Shown: positions 26,364 through 35,675 of the stretch, one piece after another | Layout of the letters: every line of letters begins with the position of its first letter | Numbering within the stretch: the stretch's first letter is position 1 | DNA from: Nocardioidaceae bacterium SCSIO 66511 | GTDB lineage: Bacteria > Actinomycetota > Actinomycetes > Propionibacteriales > Nocardioidaceae | NCBI GenBank assembly: GCA_023100825.1 | Contig: CP095846.1 | Location: forward strand, 1,798,001-1,862,000 | Length of the DNA stretch: 64,000 bases | Direction: 5' to 3' | The notes under the pieces: generated by a model | Databases searched by the model: none | The model's input: the letters and a program-made list of their open reading frames with translations, nothing else | What the model was told of the DNA's origin: nothing | Position numbers and translations under genes: made by a program

Positions 26364-26472
26364 AGGTGGGTCCTTAGTTTTAGCGTGCAACCGTCTGAAC
26401 GTACGCCTCCGGCGGGACCTTGGGAAGGGCATCCCGTCGAAGGCGGTCGGACCCCGGCGTCATACTTGCCGC

Positions 26473-26667
26473 GTGAGGCACAGTGAGTTCTGGGACCGGA
26501 TGTACGACCACCTCGGTGAGGGGTACGCGCGGGTGTGGGCAGACGACCAGGTCCTGCGCGAGCTCGACGGTCGTACCGTCGAGCAGGCACTCGCGTCGGG
26601 AGAGTCGCCCAAGACCGTGTGGCGCGCGGTCTGGTCAGCGCTGGAGCTGCCCGCCTCCGAACGATGA
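26473..26667 (+). CDS. DUF3046 small protein
   Basis: The 64-residue protein matches the actinobacterial DUF3046 pattern: an N-terminal EFWDRMYDHLG, then LRELDGRTVEQAL and a closing KTVWRAVW. Function is unknown; in many actinobacteria it is encoded close to recA. Here it is 14 kb away. Start GTG 26473 has CATACT six bases upstream (leaderless-like) and no Shine-Dalgarno sequence; the 50 codons upstream in frame are unlike the family. Its stop overlaps the MFS start by four bases (ATGA). Confidence 0.85.
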   Translation: MRHSEFWDRMYDHLGEGYARVWADDQVLRELDGRTVEQALASGESPKTVWRAVWSALELPASER

Positions 26668-27911
26668 CGGCGCTCTCCGATGCCGAGGTGGCATCGGTAC
26701 AACGCCGTACGATCGGCACGCTGATCGGCAGCCAGGCACTCGGCGGGATCGGGGTCTCCACCGGAATCGCGGTGACCGCACTGCTGGCCGAGGACATCCT
26801 CGGCTCAGCAGATCTCGCGGGTCTCGCGCAGACCGCACAGGTGCTCGGCTCGGCTGCCGCCTCGTACCTCGTCGCTCGGATCACGGTGGCACGCGGCCGC
26901 CGGCCGGGCCTGACAACCGGTTACGTCGTCGGCGCTCTGGGGGCGGTTCTCTGCCTGGTCGCAGGAATTGTCGAGTCGTTCGGCGTACTCCTGGTCGGAT
27001 CGACGCTGCTCGGCGCAGCGACGGCGGCGAACTCCCAGGCCAGGTTCGCCGCCACCGATCTCGCCGACCCGGCACACCGGGCACGAGCACTCTCGATCGT
27101 CGTCTGGGCCACGACGATCGGTGCAGTCGCGGGTCCGAACCTCGTCGGCCCTGCCGGTGACCTCGCCGAGCTCCTCTCACTGCCCCGACTGACCGGCGCG
27201 TACCTCATCGGTGCAACGGGCATCGGGCTCGGTGTCGTGTTCGTCAGCGTGCGAATGCGTCCCGACCCGCTGTTGGTCGCCCGCGACCTGGAGCAGGCAT
27301 CCGGCGGCACGGTGCCTGTGCGTCGGCGTGCGATCGAGGCAGTACGCGAGCATCCGCGCGCATTGGCCGGCATCATCGCCATCGCGGCGGCGCACGCGAC
27401 GATGGTCAGCGTCATGGTGATGACCCCGCTGCACATGGGCCACGGTGGCTCGGAGCTCGAGGTGATCGGCTTCGTGATCAGCGTGCACATCCTCGGCATG
27501 TACGCCTTCTCGCCGATCGTCGGTTGGTTGAGCGATGCCATCGGTCCGCGGCAGGTGCTCTTGGCTGGTGCGGCGCTGTTGTTCGGCGCAGTCGCGCTCG
27601 CCGGCACCGCGCACGAGGGTTGGTCGCTCGGGTTGACCGCAGGGCTGTTCCTGCTCGGTCTCGGCTGGTCGTTCGCGCTGGTTGCGGGTTCGGCGGTCGT
27701 CACGGCGGCAGTGCCGCTCACGGACCGGCCGGCCGTTCAGGGCTTCTCCGATATGACGATGGGCATCGCCGCCGGTGTCGGCGGCGCGGTCGCGGGCGTT
27801 GTCGTCGGAGCCTGGGGCTTCGCCACCCTCAACGCTTGCGCGGCGGTCATCGTGTGCGTCGTCGTGGCGGCCGCTCTCGCCGTACCGCGGAGCGAGCAGA
27901 CACGCGTGTGA
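26664..27911 (+). CDS. Major facilitator superfamily transporter
   Basis: The 415-residue protein has about 12 hydrophobic segments, an arginine-rich loop after the second/third span (ARGRRPG) as in MFS motif A, and a central cytosolic loop (about 185-215) before the second half. Resemblance is to actinobacterial MFS permeases of unknown substrate, often annotated as drug exporters. ATG 26664 overlaps the DUF3046 stop (ATGA), so translation is coupled. No regulator is adjacent. Confidence 0.88.
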   Translation: MTALSDAEVASVQRRTIGTLIGSQALGGIGVSTGIAVTALLAEDILGSADLAGLAQTAQVLGSAAASYLVARITVARGRRPGLTTGYVVGALGAVLCLVAGIVESFGVLLVGSTLLGAATAANSQARFAATDLADPAHRARALSIVVWATTIGAVAGPNLVGPAGDLAELLSLPRLTGAYLIGATGIGLGVVFVSVRMRPDPLLVARDLEQASGGTVPVRRRAIEAVREHPRALAGIIAIAAAHATMVSVMVMTPLHMGHGGSELEVIGFVISVHILGMYAFSPIVGWLSDAIGPRQVLLAGAALLFGAVALAGTAHEGWSLGLTAGLFLLGLGWSFALVAGSAVVTAAVPLTDRPAVQGFSDMTMGIAAGVGGAVAGVVVGAWGFATLNACAAVIVCVVVAAALAVPRSEQTRV

Positions 27912-27921
27912 CGAGGATCCT

Positions 27922-27951
27922 TTGAACGAGTGCGGTATCGCCTCGTAGGAT
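27922..27951 (+). promoter_or_regulatory. Promoter of the GtrA gene, leaderless type
   Basis: TTGAAC (27922-27927) and TAGGAT (27946-27951) are 18 bases apart, and GTG 27959 begins seven bases after the -10 box. This is one of the few leaderless starts in the window with a recognisable -35 as well. Confidence 0.6.
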
Positions 27952-27958
27952 CACGCGG

Positions 27959-28432
27959 GTGTCCACAGCAGTCCTGATCCGCGAGCGCGTAGGGCGCCGG
28001 GTGCCGGCATGGGCCTCGGAGTTCGCCGGCTTCGGTGCCGTCGGCGCCGTGGGGTACGCCACGGACCTGGTGGTGTTCAACCTACTGTGCTACCTCGGAG
28101 ACCCGGGACTCCTCGCCGACCGGCCGGTCACTGCGAAGCTGATCTCGTCCGGAGTGGGACTCCTGGTCACCTACCTCGGCAACCGCCACTGGACGTGGCG
28201 CTGTCGGCCCAGCACCTGTCGCCATCGCGAGGTGATGCTGTTCGTACTGTTCAACCTGATCGGGTTGGCCATCGCGCTCGGCTGCCTCGGCGTCTCGCAT
28301 CACGTGCTCGGGTTCACCTCGCCCCTCGCCGACAACATCGCGGCGAACATCGTGGGCGTCTCGCTCGGCGGACTGTTCCGCTTCTGGACGTACCGCACGT
28401 ACGTCTTCCAGCCGGTCCCTGCTGCGGCGTGA
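27959..28432 (+). CDS. GtrA family membrane protein
   Basis: The 157-residue protein has four membrane spans and the GtrA pattern: FAGFGAVGAVGYATDLVVFNLL in span 1, LGNRHWTW after span 2 and FRFWTYRTYVF at the end. GtrA proteins are thought to help polyprenyl-phosphate-linked sugars cross the membrane during glycosylation of surface polymers. Start GTG 27959 is leaderless-like. It precedes the phosphodiesterase operon by 133 bases that include a TACAGT box (28524-28529). Confidence 0.88.
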   Translation: MSTAVLIRERVGRRVPAWASEFAGFGAVGAVGYATDLVVFNLLCYLGDPGLLADRPVTAKLISSGVGLLVTYLGNRHWTWRCRPSTCRHREVMLFVLFNLIGLAIALGCLGVSHHVLGFTSPLADNIAANIVGVSLGGLFRFWTYRTYVFQPVPAAA

Positions 28433-28565
28433 ACCACACCACGTCCTGAGCCTGACGTTCGCGCGCGACACGCTCGCGAGTCGGCGCTCGAACGTCCGGC
28501 CCACGGCGGGGGCGTCGGGAGCCTACAGTTGACTGCACTCAACCAGCCGCTGCTCGGAGGACGCG

Positions 28566-30686
28566 ATGGCCCAGGCCAGCTCGATCAGGCGTCGTATCCG
28601 CCTGATCGGCGTGCTGGCTTCGGAATGGCGCCCGACCTGGCCACGGATTCGCGCCATGATCCGGTACGTCCTCACGTCGTACCTCGCGCTCGGTGTGGCT
28701 CTGTGGCTGCTGCCCGGTGTGCAGTCCTCGGACGTCGGTGCGGTCGCGCTGCTCGCCATCGTGGTCATCATCGTCGGCGCCGTGCTGCGTACGCTGCTAC
28801 TCGCGATGACGATCGTCCTCGGATCGTTCGGATTACTGCTTGCCGGCGTCGTCATCCAAATGGTGATTCTCGGCATCGCTCTCTCGATCACGCCGGGGCT
28901 GGAGTCCGACAGCACGGCCGATGTCGTTCTCGCGGCATGGATCGCAACGGCGGCCGGCGCGATGATCAACTGGCTGTTCGACGCCGGCAGCGATGATGCG
29001 TTCCTCGCCCAGGTGCTCGGCCGCGCCATCCGGCTCTCCGCCGTCAACGGCGAGCGATCCGGCCGTCCGGGGTTGCTGATCATCCAGCTCGACGGTGTCA
29101 GCGCACCGCTGCTGCGTCAGGCGGTCACCGGCGGCACGATGCCGAACGTCTCGCGCTGGCTGCGATCCGGAAGCCACGAGCTCCGCGACTGGCACACCGG
29201 GCTGCCCGCGACGACACCCGCGGGACAAGCCGTGCTGTTGCACGGCGACACCCAGCACATCCCGTCGTTTCGCTGGTACGACAAGGAAACCGGCAAGATC
29301 CTCGTCGCGAACCGGCCGGGAGACGCCGCAGAGATCGAGAAGCGGATCTCCGACGGCCGAGGGCTGTTGGCCGATGACGGAGTCAGCGTCTCCAACCTGT
29401 TCTCCGGTGATGCTCCGACCCGGCTGCTCACGATGAGCGATGCCCGGCTCCCGTCGGCCAAGCACGGCGTTGCGGCGTACGCGGTCGCCCGCAGCGGACT
29501 CGCGCGGTCGCTTGTCGTGTTCGCGGGCGAGGTCATCACCGAGTGGTATCAGGGTCGTCGCCAGCGGCTTCGCGATGTGCAACCGCGGGTACGCCGGGGA
29601 GGGGTCTTCGTACTGCTGCGCGGCGTGACCACGGTGATCCTGCGGGATCTCAACGTGTCGATCGTCGCGGAGCAGATGGCGCATGGCGCTCCGACGATCT
29701 ACGTCGACTTCGTCGACTACGACGAGGTCGCGCACCACGCGGGCCCGAGCCGACCCGAGGCCGTGCGTACCCTCGACGGTCTCGACCACGTGATCGGATT
29801 GTTCGAGCGGATCGCGCACGAGGTCGACCGTCGCTACGAGATCGTGCTGGTGTCCGACCACGGTCAGGCGCAGGGTGCGACGTTCCGACAGATGTCCGGG
29901 GCCACACTCGACGAGACCGTTGCGACGCTGGTCGCCTCGGCGTCGAGCGACGCTCGCGAGCACACGCCCGCAGAGCCATGGGGACCCGCTAACGTACTGC
30001 TCACGGGTGCGGCCAGATCGGACGACATCGTCGGTGGGGCGACCCGCGGGCTGATGCGTACGAAGGTCGAACCCACGCACGCTCCCGGTGACGTGCAGGT
30101 CGATCTCGGTCGTACGAAGCAACCGCAGGCGACGCGCGAATCACCCGACGTGGTCGTCGTGGTCTCGGGAAGTCTTTCGCATTTGTACCTCGCCGATGTG
30201 CCCGGCCGGGTCGACCGCGTCGATATCGAGAGACGGCATCCCGCGCTCATCGAGGGCCTCGCTCGACATCCGTACGTCGGCGCGGTCATCGTCCGAGACG
30301 GTGATGATCTCGTCGTGCTCGGCTCCGACGGTTGGCGGGTGCTTGTCGATGGCGCCACCATCGGTGGTGAAGGCGTGGATCCGCTTGCCGTGTATGGGGA
30401 TCGCGCTGCCGGGGATCTGCTGGCGCTCGACCAGCGTGCGCACGTCGGCGACCTGGTGTTGCTCGGCCGGCACGACCCGAGCCTTGGCGATGTCGCGGCG
30501 TTCGAGGAGCTGGTCGGCTCGCATGGGGGCCTTGGCGGCGACCAGACCTCAGCCCTGCTGATCCATCCCACCGAGATGCGCGTACCGGAAGGCGATCTGA
30601 GTGGCCGCGATGTCTTCGAGGCCCTGCGGGCACGGCAGCGTACGCTCGGGCTGCGCGACGACGAGACGGAGGACTCGAGCAGATGA
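28566..30686 (+). CDS. Membrane phosphodiesterase: holin-like spans fused to alkaline-phosphatase-superfamily domain
   Basis: The 706-residue protein has four spans at about 35-140, in the manner of the Phage_holin_4_2 (PF04020) family. An alkaline-phosphatase/nucleotide-pyrophosphatase superfamily domain follows. Metal and nucleophile residues are visible: D176 in IIQLDGVS, Thr216/217 in ATTPAGQ, D384-Y-D386 with H390 in DYDEVAHHAG, and D431-H432 in SDHGQ. It should cleave a phosphodiester or phosphomonoester at the membrane; which face is uncertain. RBS CGGAGG lies five bases before ATG 28566. The next gene overlaps by ATGA and the third by GTGA, so these form one translational unit with the MBL and DedA proteins. 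Confidence 0.82.
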   Translation: MAQASSIRRRIRLIGVLASEWRPTWPRIRAMIRYVLTSYLALGVALWLLPGVQSSDVGAVALLAIVVIIVGAVLRTLLLAMTIVLGSFGLLLAGVVIQMVILGIALSITPGLESDSTADVVLAAWIATAAGAMINWLFDAGSDDAFLAQVLGRAIRLSAVNGERSGRPGLLIIQLDGVSAPLLRQAVTGGTMPNVSRWLRSGSHELRDWHTGLPATTPAGQAVLLHGDTQHIPSFRWYDKETGKILVANRPGDAAEIEKRISDGRGLLADDGVSVSNLFSGDAPTRLLTMSDARLPSAKHGVAAYAVARSGLARSLVVFAGEVITEWYQGRRQRLRDVQPRVRRGGVFVLLRGVTTVILRDLNVSIVAEQMAHGAPTIYVDFVDYDEVAHHAGPSRPEAVRTLDGLDHVIGLFERIAHEVDRRYEIVLVSDHGQAQGATFRQMSGATLDETVATLVASASSDAREHTPAEPWGPANVLLTGAARSDDIVGGATRGLMRTKVEPTHAPGDVQVDLGRTKQPQATRESPDVVVVVSGSLSHLYLADVPGRVDRVDIERRHPALIEGLARHPYVGAVIVRDGDDLVVLGSDGWRVLVDGATIGGEGVDPLAVYGDRAAGDLLALDQRAHVGDLVLLGRHDPSLGDVAAFEELVGSHGGLGGDQTSALLIHPTEMRVPEGDLSGRDVFEALRARQRTLGLRDDETEDSSR

Positions 30687-31456
30687 ACATCTCCGTCTCG
30701 CTCACCTGGTGGGGACATGCGACCACGACGATCGAGATGGGCGGCGTACGGGTGCTGACCGATCCCGTCCTCACCAGACGCCTCGGCCACCTGAGTCGCA
30801 TCCGCTCGACCACTCCGACCGGGCAAGCGCGAGAGGCCGATGTGGTCGTCATCTCGCATCTGCACGGTGACCACCTCCATCTACCGTCGATGAAGCTCAT
30901 CTCCCCGGCGGCGCAAGTCATCGGCCCCCGCGGCACACGTGCGGTCCTCGGCGCCTCCCGAATGCGCGTACGCGAAGTGGAGCCCGGCGACGTCGTGGAG
31001 TATGAAGGACTCCGGATCAGAGCCGTGCCCGCCGCCCACGACCCGCGCCGGCACCAGCGGTCGCGCATCAGCGGGCCAGCGCTCGGCTTCGTCCTCGAGC
31101 GGGACGGCTGCCGGGTGTGGTTCGCCGGTGACACCGCATTGTTCGACGAGATGGCCGAGCTCGCTCCGGTCGACCTGGCGGTGGTGCCGATCGGCGGATG
31201 GGGACCGACCCTTGAGCCCGAGAAGCACATGAACCCCGATCACGCCGCCAAGGCCGTTCGTCTCGTCGGCGCCCGGTACGCCGTGCCGATGCACTACGGC
31301 ACGTTCTGGCCGACCGGACTGCGGCACGTGCATCGGCCGAGCTTTCGCCGCCTGTTCGTTGAACCTGGCGAGCGATTCCGCGCCGCGATGACGGAGACCG
31401 ACGCGCAGGCGCGCGTACTGCAGGTGGGCGAGACGACACGTTGGCCGGCGACGTGA
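30683..31456 (+). CDS. MBL-fold metal-dependent hydrolase
   Basis: The 257-residue protein has the metallo-beta-lactamase motif H59-x-H61-x-D63-H64 (SHLHGDHLH), a second histidine in PAAHDPRR, the bridging aspartate in FAGDTALF and a final histidine in VPMHYGTF. The pattern is closest to the UlaG/N-acyl-phosphatidylethanolamine phospholipase D-like branch (WGHATTTIE start), whose known members cut lactones or phosphodiesters. No export signal. ATG overlaps the phosphodiesterase stop by four bases. Confidence 0.86.
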   Translation: MNISVSLTWWGHATTTIEMGGVRVLTDPVLTRRLGHLSRIRSTTPTGQAREADVVVISHLHGDHLHLPSMKLISPAAQVIGPRGTRAVLGASRMRVREVEPGDVVEYEGLRIRAVPAAHDPRRHQRSRISGPALGFVLERDGCRVWFAGDTALFDEMAELAPVDLAVVPIGGWGPTLEPEKHMNPDHAAKAVRLVGARYAVPMHYGTFWPTGLRHVHRPSFRRLFVEPGERFRAAMTETDAQARVLQVGETTRWPAT

Positions 31457-32031
31457 GTGACGCGACCACCTTGACGTTCGGTTACCTCGTCGGGATGTTC
31501 GCGGTCGTGGCGTTCGGCTCGTTCATCCCGGTGCTGCCGACGGGAGCGGCCGTGAGCGTTGCCGCCGTCCTGGCGGAGCACAACGTCGCGGAGCTCGTCC
31601 TCGTCGTCGCGGTCGGCGCGCTGGCCGCGTACCTCGGCGACCTCGCCACCTTCGCCGTGTTGTCGCGCGCGGGTGCGTCGCTGGCGCAGCGGATCGGCTG
31701 GCTCAGCCGGGAGCGGCCCGCCGAGCGTCTGACTCAGATGCGTACCCAGGTGGAGCAGAACGAGGTGGCGGCGCTGATGCTCTCGCGGCTGTTACCGGCC
31801 GGACGGATACCGGTTCTGCTCGCCGCTGCGATCGGCGGCTACTCGTGGCGAAGGTATGTCACGGCCGACGTCGGCGCGGTGATTCTCTGGTCGAGTGTGT
31901 ACGCCGCGATCGGCGTCGCCGGAGGGTCGATCTTCCCGCATCCGTGGGAGGCAGTCGTCGCAGCGATGGTGGGCGTGATTGCGTTCAGCCTGCTCGCCCG
32001 GTTGGTTCGGCGGTTCATGGTGCGCCTGTGA
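31453..32031 (+). CDS. DedA family membrane protein
   Basis: The 192-residue protein has about five hydrophobic spans and DedA/SNARE-associated features: an early amphipathic re-entrant segment (FIPVLPTGAAVS), then SRLLPAGRIPVLLAAAIGGYSWRRYV, matching the conserved F/SR-x-xP-x-x-R. DedA proteins act in membrane lipid and undecaprenyl-phosphate recycling. GTG 31453 was chosen over a TTG at 31441 because it overlaps the upstream stop as GTGA, as the rest of the operon does. Confidence 0.86.
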   Translation: MSDATTLTFGYLVGMFAVVAFGSFIPVLPTGAAVSVAAVLAEHNVAELVLVVAVGALAAYLGDLATFAVLSRAGASLAQRIGWLSRERPAERLTQMRTQVEQNEVAALMLSRLLPAGRIPVLLAAAIGGYSWRRYVTADVGAVILWSSVYAAIGVAGGSIFPHPWEAVVAAMVGVIAFSLLARLVRRFMVRL

Positions 32032-32098
32032 GGAAGCGTCACTGGACTGTCACGAGCACAGCGCACGCAGGGAGCCGCTACCTGGCAGGCTCGTGAGT

Positions 32099-32890
32099 AT
32101 GGACAGTGCCTCTGCTGATCTCGCCGTCATCGGCGGCTCCGGGTTCTACACCTTCCTCGACGACCCGACGGAGGTCGCCGTCGACACGCCATACGGGCCA
32201 CCGTCGGCACCTGTCGCGGTCGGCGCGATAGGCGACCGTGGTGTCGCGTTCCTGCCTCGGCACGGGCGTCGGCACGAGTTCCCGGCGCATCAGGTCAACT
32301 ACCGGGCCAACCTGTGGGCGCTGCGCAGTCTCGGCGTACGCCAGGTGCTGGCGCCCTGCGCGGTCGGCAGTCTGCGGGCCGACCTGGTGCCTGGCGCGCT
32401 CGTTGTGCCCGATCAGCTCGTCGACCGTACGACCGGGCGAACCCAGACGTACTACGACCAGGGCGCATGTCATATCGGCTTCGCCGATCCGTACTGCTCG
32501 CGTCTCCGCGCGGCGATGCTGTCCGCTCTCGACGCCGTCGACGGAGGGACGATGGTCGTGATCGACGGCCCGCGGTTCTCGACCCGAGCGGAGTCGCAGT
32601 GGTACGCCGCGCAGGGTTGGTCGCTGGTGAACATGACGGGGCATCCCGAAGCAGTCTTGGCTCGCGAGCTCGCACTCTGCTACGCCAGCGTCGCGCTCGT
32701 CACCGACCTCGATGCGGGTATCGACGCGGAGCAAGCGGTCAGTCAGGCCGACGTCATGGCTGTGTTCGCCGCGCACCTTGACGCGCTGCGTACGGACCTG
32801 CGTACCGTCGCGGGAACTGTGCCGCAGGAGCGCGAATGTACCTGCGCATCGTCGCTCGACGGCTTGGACCTGCCGATGGAACTGCCATGA
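32099..32890 (+). CDS. mtnP: S-methyl-5'-thioadenosine phosphorylase
   Basis: Phosphorolyses methylthioadenosine to adenine and methylthioribose-1-phosphate in methionine salvage and polyamine metabolism. It has 263 residues. MTAP signatures are VIGGSGFY at the N-terminus, the PRHG(R)RHEFPAHQVNYRANLWAL phosphate-binding stretch (split here by the usual insertions) and NMTGHPEAVLARELALCYA. Start ATG 32099; a GTG six bases upstream (32093) is equally possible. It overlaps the following epimerase by ATGA, an arrangement I recall from the M. tuberculosis Rv0535-Rv0536 pair. Confidence 0.9.
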   Translation: MDSASADLAVIGGSGFYTFLDDPTEVAVDTPYGPPSAPVAVGAIGDRGVAFLPRHGRRHEFPAHQVNYRANLWALRSLGVRQVLAPCAVGSLRADLVPGALVVPDQLVDRTTGRTQTYYDQGACHIGFADPYCSRLRAAMLSALDAVDGGTMVVIDGPRFSTRAESQWYAAQGWSLVNMTGHPEAVLARELALCYASVALVTDLDAGIDAEQAVSQADVMAVFAAHLDALRTDLRTVAGTVPQERECTCASSLDGLDLPMELP

Positions 32891-33930
32891 GGGTCTTGGT
32901 CACCGGGGCGGCCGGCTTCATCGGTGCGCGTACGGCCGACGCACTCGCCGCAGCGGGTCACGAGGTGATCGGGATGGACGCGCTCATACCCGAGGCGCAT
33001 GGTCAGGAGGCGGTAGCCCCGCCTGACGTCCGCTTCGGTGATGTACGCGACGGCGCGTTGCTCGACTCGCTGCTCGGCGGCGTCGACGCGGTGTGCCACC
33101 AGGCCGCGATGGTCGGCAACGGAGTCGACGCGCAGGACTTCCCGCTGTACGCCGCGCACAACGATCTCGGTACGGCCGAACTGCTCGCGGCGATGGCGCG
33201 CAACGGCGTCGACCGACTCGTGCTCGCCTCGTCGATGGTCGTGTACGGCGACGGCGCCTATACCTGCGAGTACGACGGCAGCGTCCGACCGGCGCCGCGA
33301 TCCGTCGAAGACCTCGCTGCGGGTTCGTTCGATCCGCGCTGTTCGGTTTGCGGCGGGCCCGCACGGTGGCGGCCGGTCGACGAGTCGGCGCCGATCCGCC
33401 CGCGTACGAGTTACGCGGCGTCGAAGGTCGCGCAGGAGAACCTCGCCGACGCTTGGTGCACCATGCAGTCCGCGCGGTGCATCGCGTTGCGCTACCACAA
33501 TGTGTACGGCCCGGGCATGCCGGCGGATACGCCGTACTCCGGTGTTGCCGCGATCTTCCGGTCGGCCCTGGAACGCGGCGAGGCGCCGAGGGTGTTCGAG
33601 GACGGCAAGCAGCTACGGGACTTCGTACACGTCGACGACATTGCGCGAGCCAATGTCGCCGCGCTTGCGGCGCTCGACTCGCACGGTACGCGGGTGACGC
33701 CCTACAACGTTTGCTCAGGCACGCCGTTCACGATCGGCGAGATGGCGGAGGTGCTCGTGCGCGCAGCCGGGGGAGCGGTGCCGATCGTCACGGGTGAAGC
33801 GCGGCAGTTCGACGTACGTCATGTGGTGGCATCGCCGGACCGCGCGCGTACCGGTCTCGGGTTCGAGGCGCGCGTACGTCCGGAGACGGGCCTGGCCGAG
33901 CTCGCTTCCGCCCGGCTGCGCACTCGGTGA
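32887..33930 (+). CDS. NAD-dependent sugar-nucleotide epimerase (extended SDR)
   Basis: The 347-residue protein has the Rossmann motif GAAGFIG at residues 7-13 and the catalytic Y176-x3-K180, with an upstream Ser in the SSMVVYG segment. It belongs to the GalE/dTDP-rhamnose-epimerase-like extended SDRs. Between the nucleotide-binding half and the catalytic tyrosine is an insertion with C127 and C152-x2-C155, which could bind zinc or form a redox pair. Start ATG 32887 overlaps mtnP. Substrate unknown; probably a sugar for surface glycans. Confidence 0.88.
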   Translation: MRVLVTGAAGFIGARTADALAAAGHEVIGMDALIPEAHGQEAVAPPDVRFGDVRDGALLDSLLGGVDAVCHQAAMVGNGVDAQDFPLYAAHNDLGTAELLAAMARNGVDRLVLASSMVVYGDGAYTCEYDGSVRPAPRSVEDLAAGSFDPRCSVCGGPARWRPVDESAPIRPRTSYAASKVAQENLADAWCTMQSARCIALRYHNVYGPGMPADTPYSGVAAIFRSALERGEAPRVFEDGKQLRDFVHVDDIARANVAALAALDSHGTRVTPYNVCSGTPFTIGEMAEVLVRAAGGAVPIVTGEARQFDVRHVVASPDRARTGLGFEARVRPETGLAELASARLRTR

Positions 33931-33974
33931 CCCAGGCGGTAGGAGAGTTGAGGTGTCGCGGTGCGGGCGAGGTG

Positions 33975-34988
33975 TCACGCCGCCGGGAGCCGCACCGTGA
34001 AGCGACACCCGGGGCCGTGATTCGCGACCTCGATGGTGCCGCCGTGGGCGTCCACCAGGCCGCGGGCGATGGTGAGTCCGAGTCCTGCGCCGACCGGCTC
34101 GGCGCCGTTGGAGTCCGTACCGCGGGCGGTGCTCCCGCGGTACGCGAGGTCGAAGACCTGCGCGAGCTCCGATTCGGGTATCCCTCCGCATTCGTCATCG
34201 ACGCGTACGAACACCGCTCCGGACTCCGTAGCGACCGATAGGGTCACGGTTCCTCCGGTTGGTGTGTGGCGAATCGCGTTGCCCAGTAGGTTCCTGAGCA
34301 CTCGCACGAGCTCCGGCTCTCCGCCGAGGACGACTGCGTCGGCCTCCTCCACGAGTACGCGCACGCCCGCGGCGTCCGCGCTGGGAGCCGCCGACGTCGC
34401 CGCTTCTCGTACGACCGACCGCATCGGCAGCGGCTCGCGATCGACGGCGAACGCGCCGGCATGGATACGTGACAGCTCGAAGAGGTCGTCGACCATGCCC
34501 GACAACCGGCCGGTCTCGCGTCGGATCCGGCGCGCGTACTCGCGCACGTCATCCGGGTCGTGCACAACACCGTCGTCGAGCGCTTCGGTCATCGCGATCA
34601 CTCCGGCGAGCGGTGTGCGCAGGTCGTGGCTGAGCCACACCAGCAGTTCGCGCCGCGACCGCTCGGCGGCGCGTTCGCGCTCGGCCGCCTCGTGTTCCCA
34701 AACGCTTTGCCGGGCAAGGGACCTGCCGAACAGGATCGCGGCCGGTACACAGATCAGGGTCACGACGATCCAGACCAGGATGCTCTGGCGCAGCTGGGCG
34801 GTGAACATGAAGCCGCTGGTCACGACGACGCCGGCGATGATCGCCAGGAGAGGCACCATCGTGACGACACTCATGGACAGCGCGAGTGTTCGCGAACGCA
34901 GCGTGCGTACGACGACGGCGCCCAGCAGCGTGACCGTCACCGAGCATGCGAGCGCGAGAAGTACCGCCTGCAGGTCCGCGGAGCTCAT
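33975..34988 (-). CDS. Sensor histidine kinase, short membrane sensor
   Basis: The 337-residue kinase has three predicted spans (about 8-28, 38-60, 68-88) with almost no extracytoplasmic loop. A coiled-coil linker (95-115), a HisKA domain with phosphoacceptor H121 in SHDLRTPL, and a HATPase domain with N box (LLGNAIRHT), G1 (DECGGI) and G2 (VGAGLGL) follow. It therefore probably senses something in or at the membrane. ATG 34988 overlaps the response regulator stop by four bases. Confidence 0.93.
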   Translation of the reverse strand: MSSADLQAVLLALACSVTVTLLGAVVVRTLRSRTLALSMSVVTMVPLLAIIAGVVVTSGFMFTAQLRQSILVWIVVTLICVPAAILFGRSLARQSVWEHEAAERERAAERSRRELLVWLSHDLRTPLAGVIAMTEALDDGVVHDPDDVREYARRIRRETGRLSGMVDDLFELSRIHAGAFAVDREPLPMRSVVREAATSAAPSADAAGVRVLVEEADAVVLGGEPELVRVLRNLLGNAIRHTPTGGTVTLSVATESGAVFVRVDDECGGIPESELAQVFDLAYRGSTARGTDSNGAEPVGAGLGLTIARGLVDAHGGTIEVANHGPGCRFTVRLPAA

Positions 34989-35671
34989 CTCGTCGTCCGC
35001 TCGTACCGATAGCCGACGCCGTAGACCGTAGCGATTCGATCGGGCGATGCCGGATCGCGTTCTATCTTGTGGCGTAGGCGTTTGACGTGCACCGTGACAG
35101 TGGAGTGGTCGCCGAACGACCACCCCCAGACCTTGTCCAGCAGGTCCGACCGGCTGTACGCATGGCCGGCGTTCGAGAGCAGGAACGACAACAGATCGAA
35201 CTCGCGTACCGTCAGATGCAGCGGCTCGTCGCGCAGCGTGGCGGTACGCGCCGCACGGTCGAGGCACAGATCGCCGTCGACGAGCGGTGTGTCGTCGGCG
35301 ACGTCGACGGAAGCGCGGCGCAGTACGGACCGGATCCGGAGCACGAGCTCCTTGGGACTGAACGGCTTCGTCACGTAGTCGTCTGCACCGAGTTCGAGCC
35401 CGGTGATGCGGTCGTCGACCTCACCGAGCGCGGTGAGCATCACGATCGGCACGTACGGGTCCGGCTGTCCGCGGATCGCCTTGCACACAGTCAGACCGTC
35501 GAGCTCGGGAAGCATCAGGTCGAGGACCACGAGGTCGGGGGAGTGCTCCTGGGCTGCGCGCAGCCCTTCGCGCCCGTCGTGTGCGAGCAGCACGTCGTAC
35601 CCGTCGTGCTCGAGATATCGGCGTACGACGTCGCGTACGGACTCGTCGTCCTCGACGACCAGGACTCTCAT
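34985..35671 (-). CDS. OmpR/PhoB-type response regulator
   Basis: The 228-residue protein has a receiver domain with acidic pair in VVEDDE, phosphoacceptor D51 in VLDLMLP and the conserved lysine in TKPF, followed by a winged-helix DNA-binding domain ([16 protein letters not shown]). Start ATG 35671 gives the canonical MRVLVVEDD; twelve in-frame residues upstream are spurious. It starts only four bases after the stop of the upstream membrane protein, so it is cotranscribed with it and with the kinase. Confidence 0.94.
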   Translation of the reverse strand: MRVLVVEDDESVRDVVRRYLEHDGYDVLLAHDGREGLRAAQEHSPDLVVLDLMLPELDGLTVCKAIRGQPDPYVPIVMLTALGEVDDRITGLELGADDYVTKPFSPKELVLRIRSVLRRASVDVADDTPLVDGDLCLDRAARTATLRDEPLHLTVREFDLLSFLLSNAGHAYSRSDLLDKVWGWSFGDHSTVTVHVKRLRHKIERDPASPDRIATVYGVGYRYERTTR

Positions 35672-35675
35672 GTCA

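Noticed and set aside
28566-28990. Prophage remnant because of the holin-like spans
   Set aside because: No other phage genes are near; the holin-type family is widespread in chromosomal membrane proteins and here it is fused to an enzyme domain.
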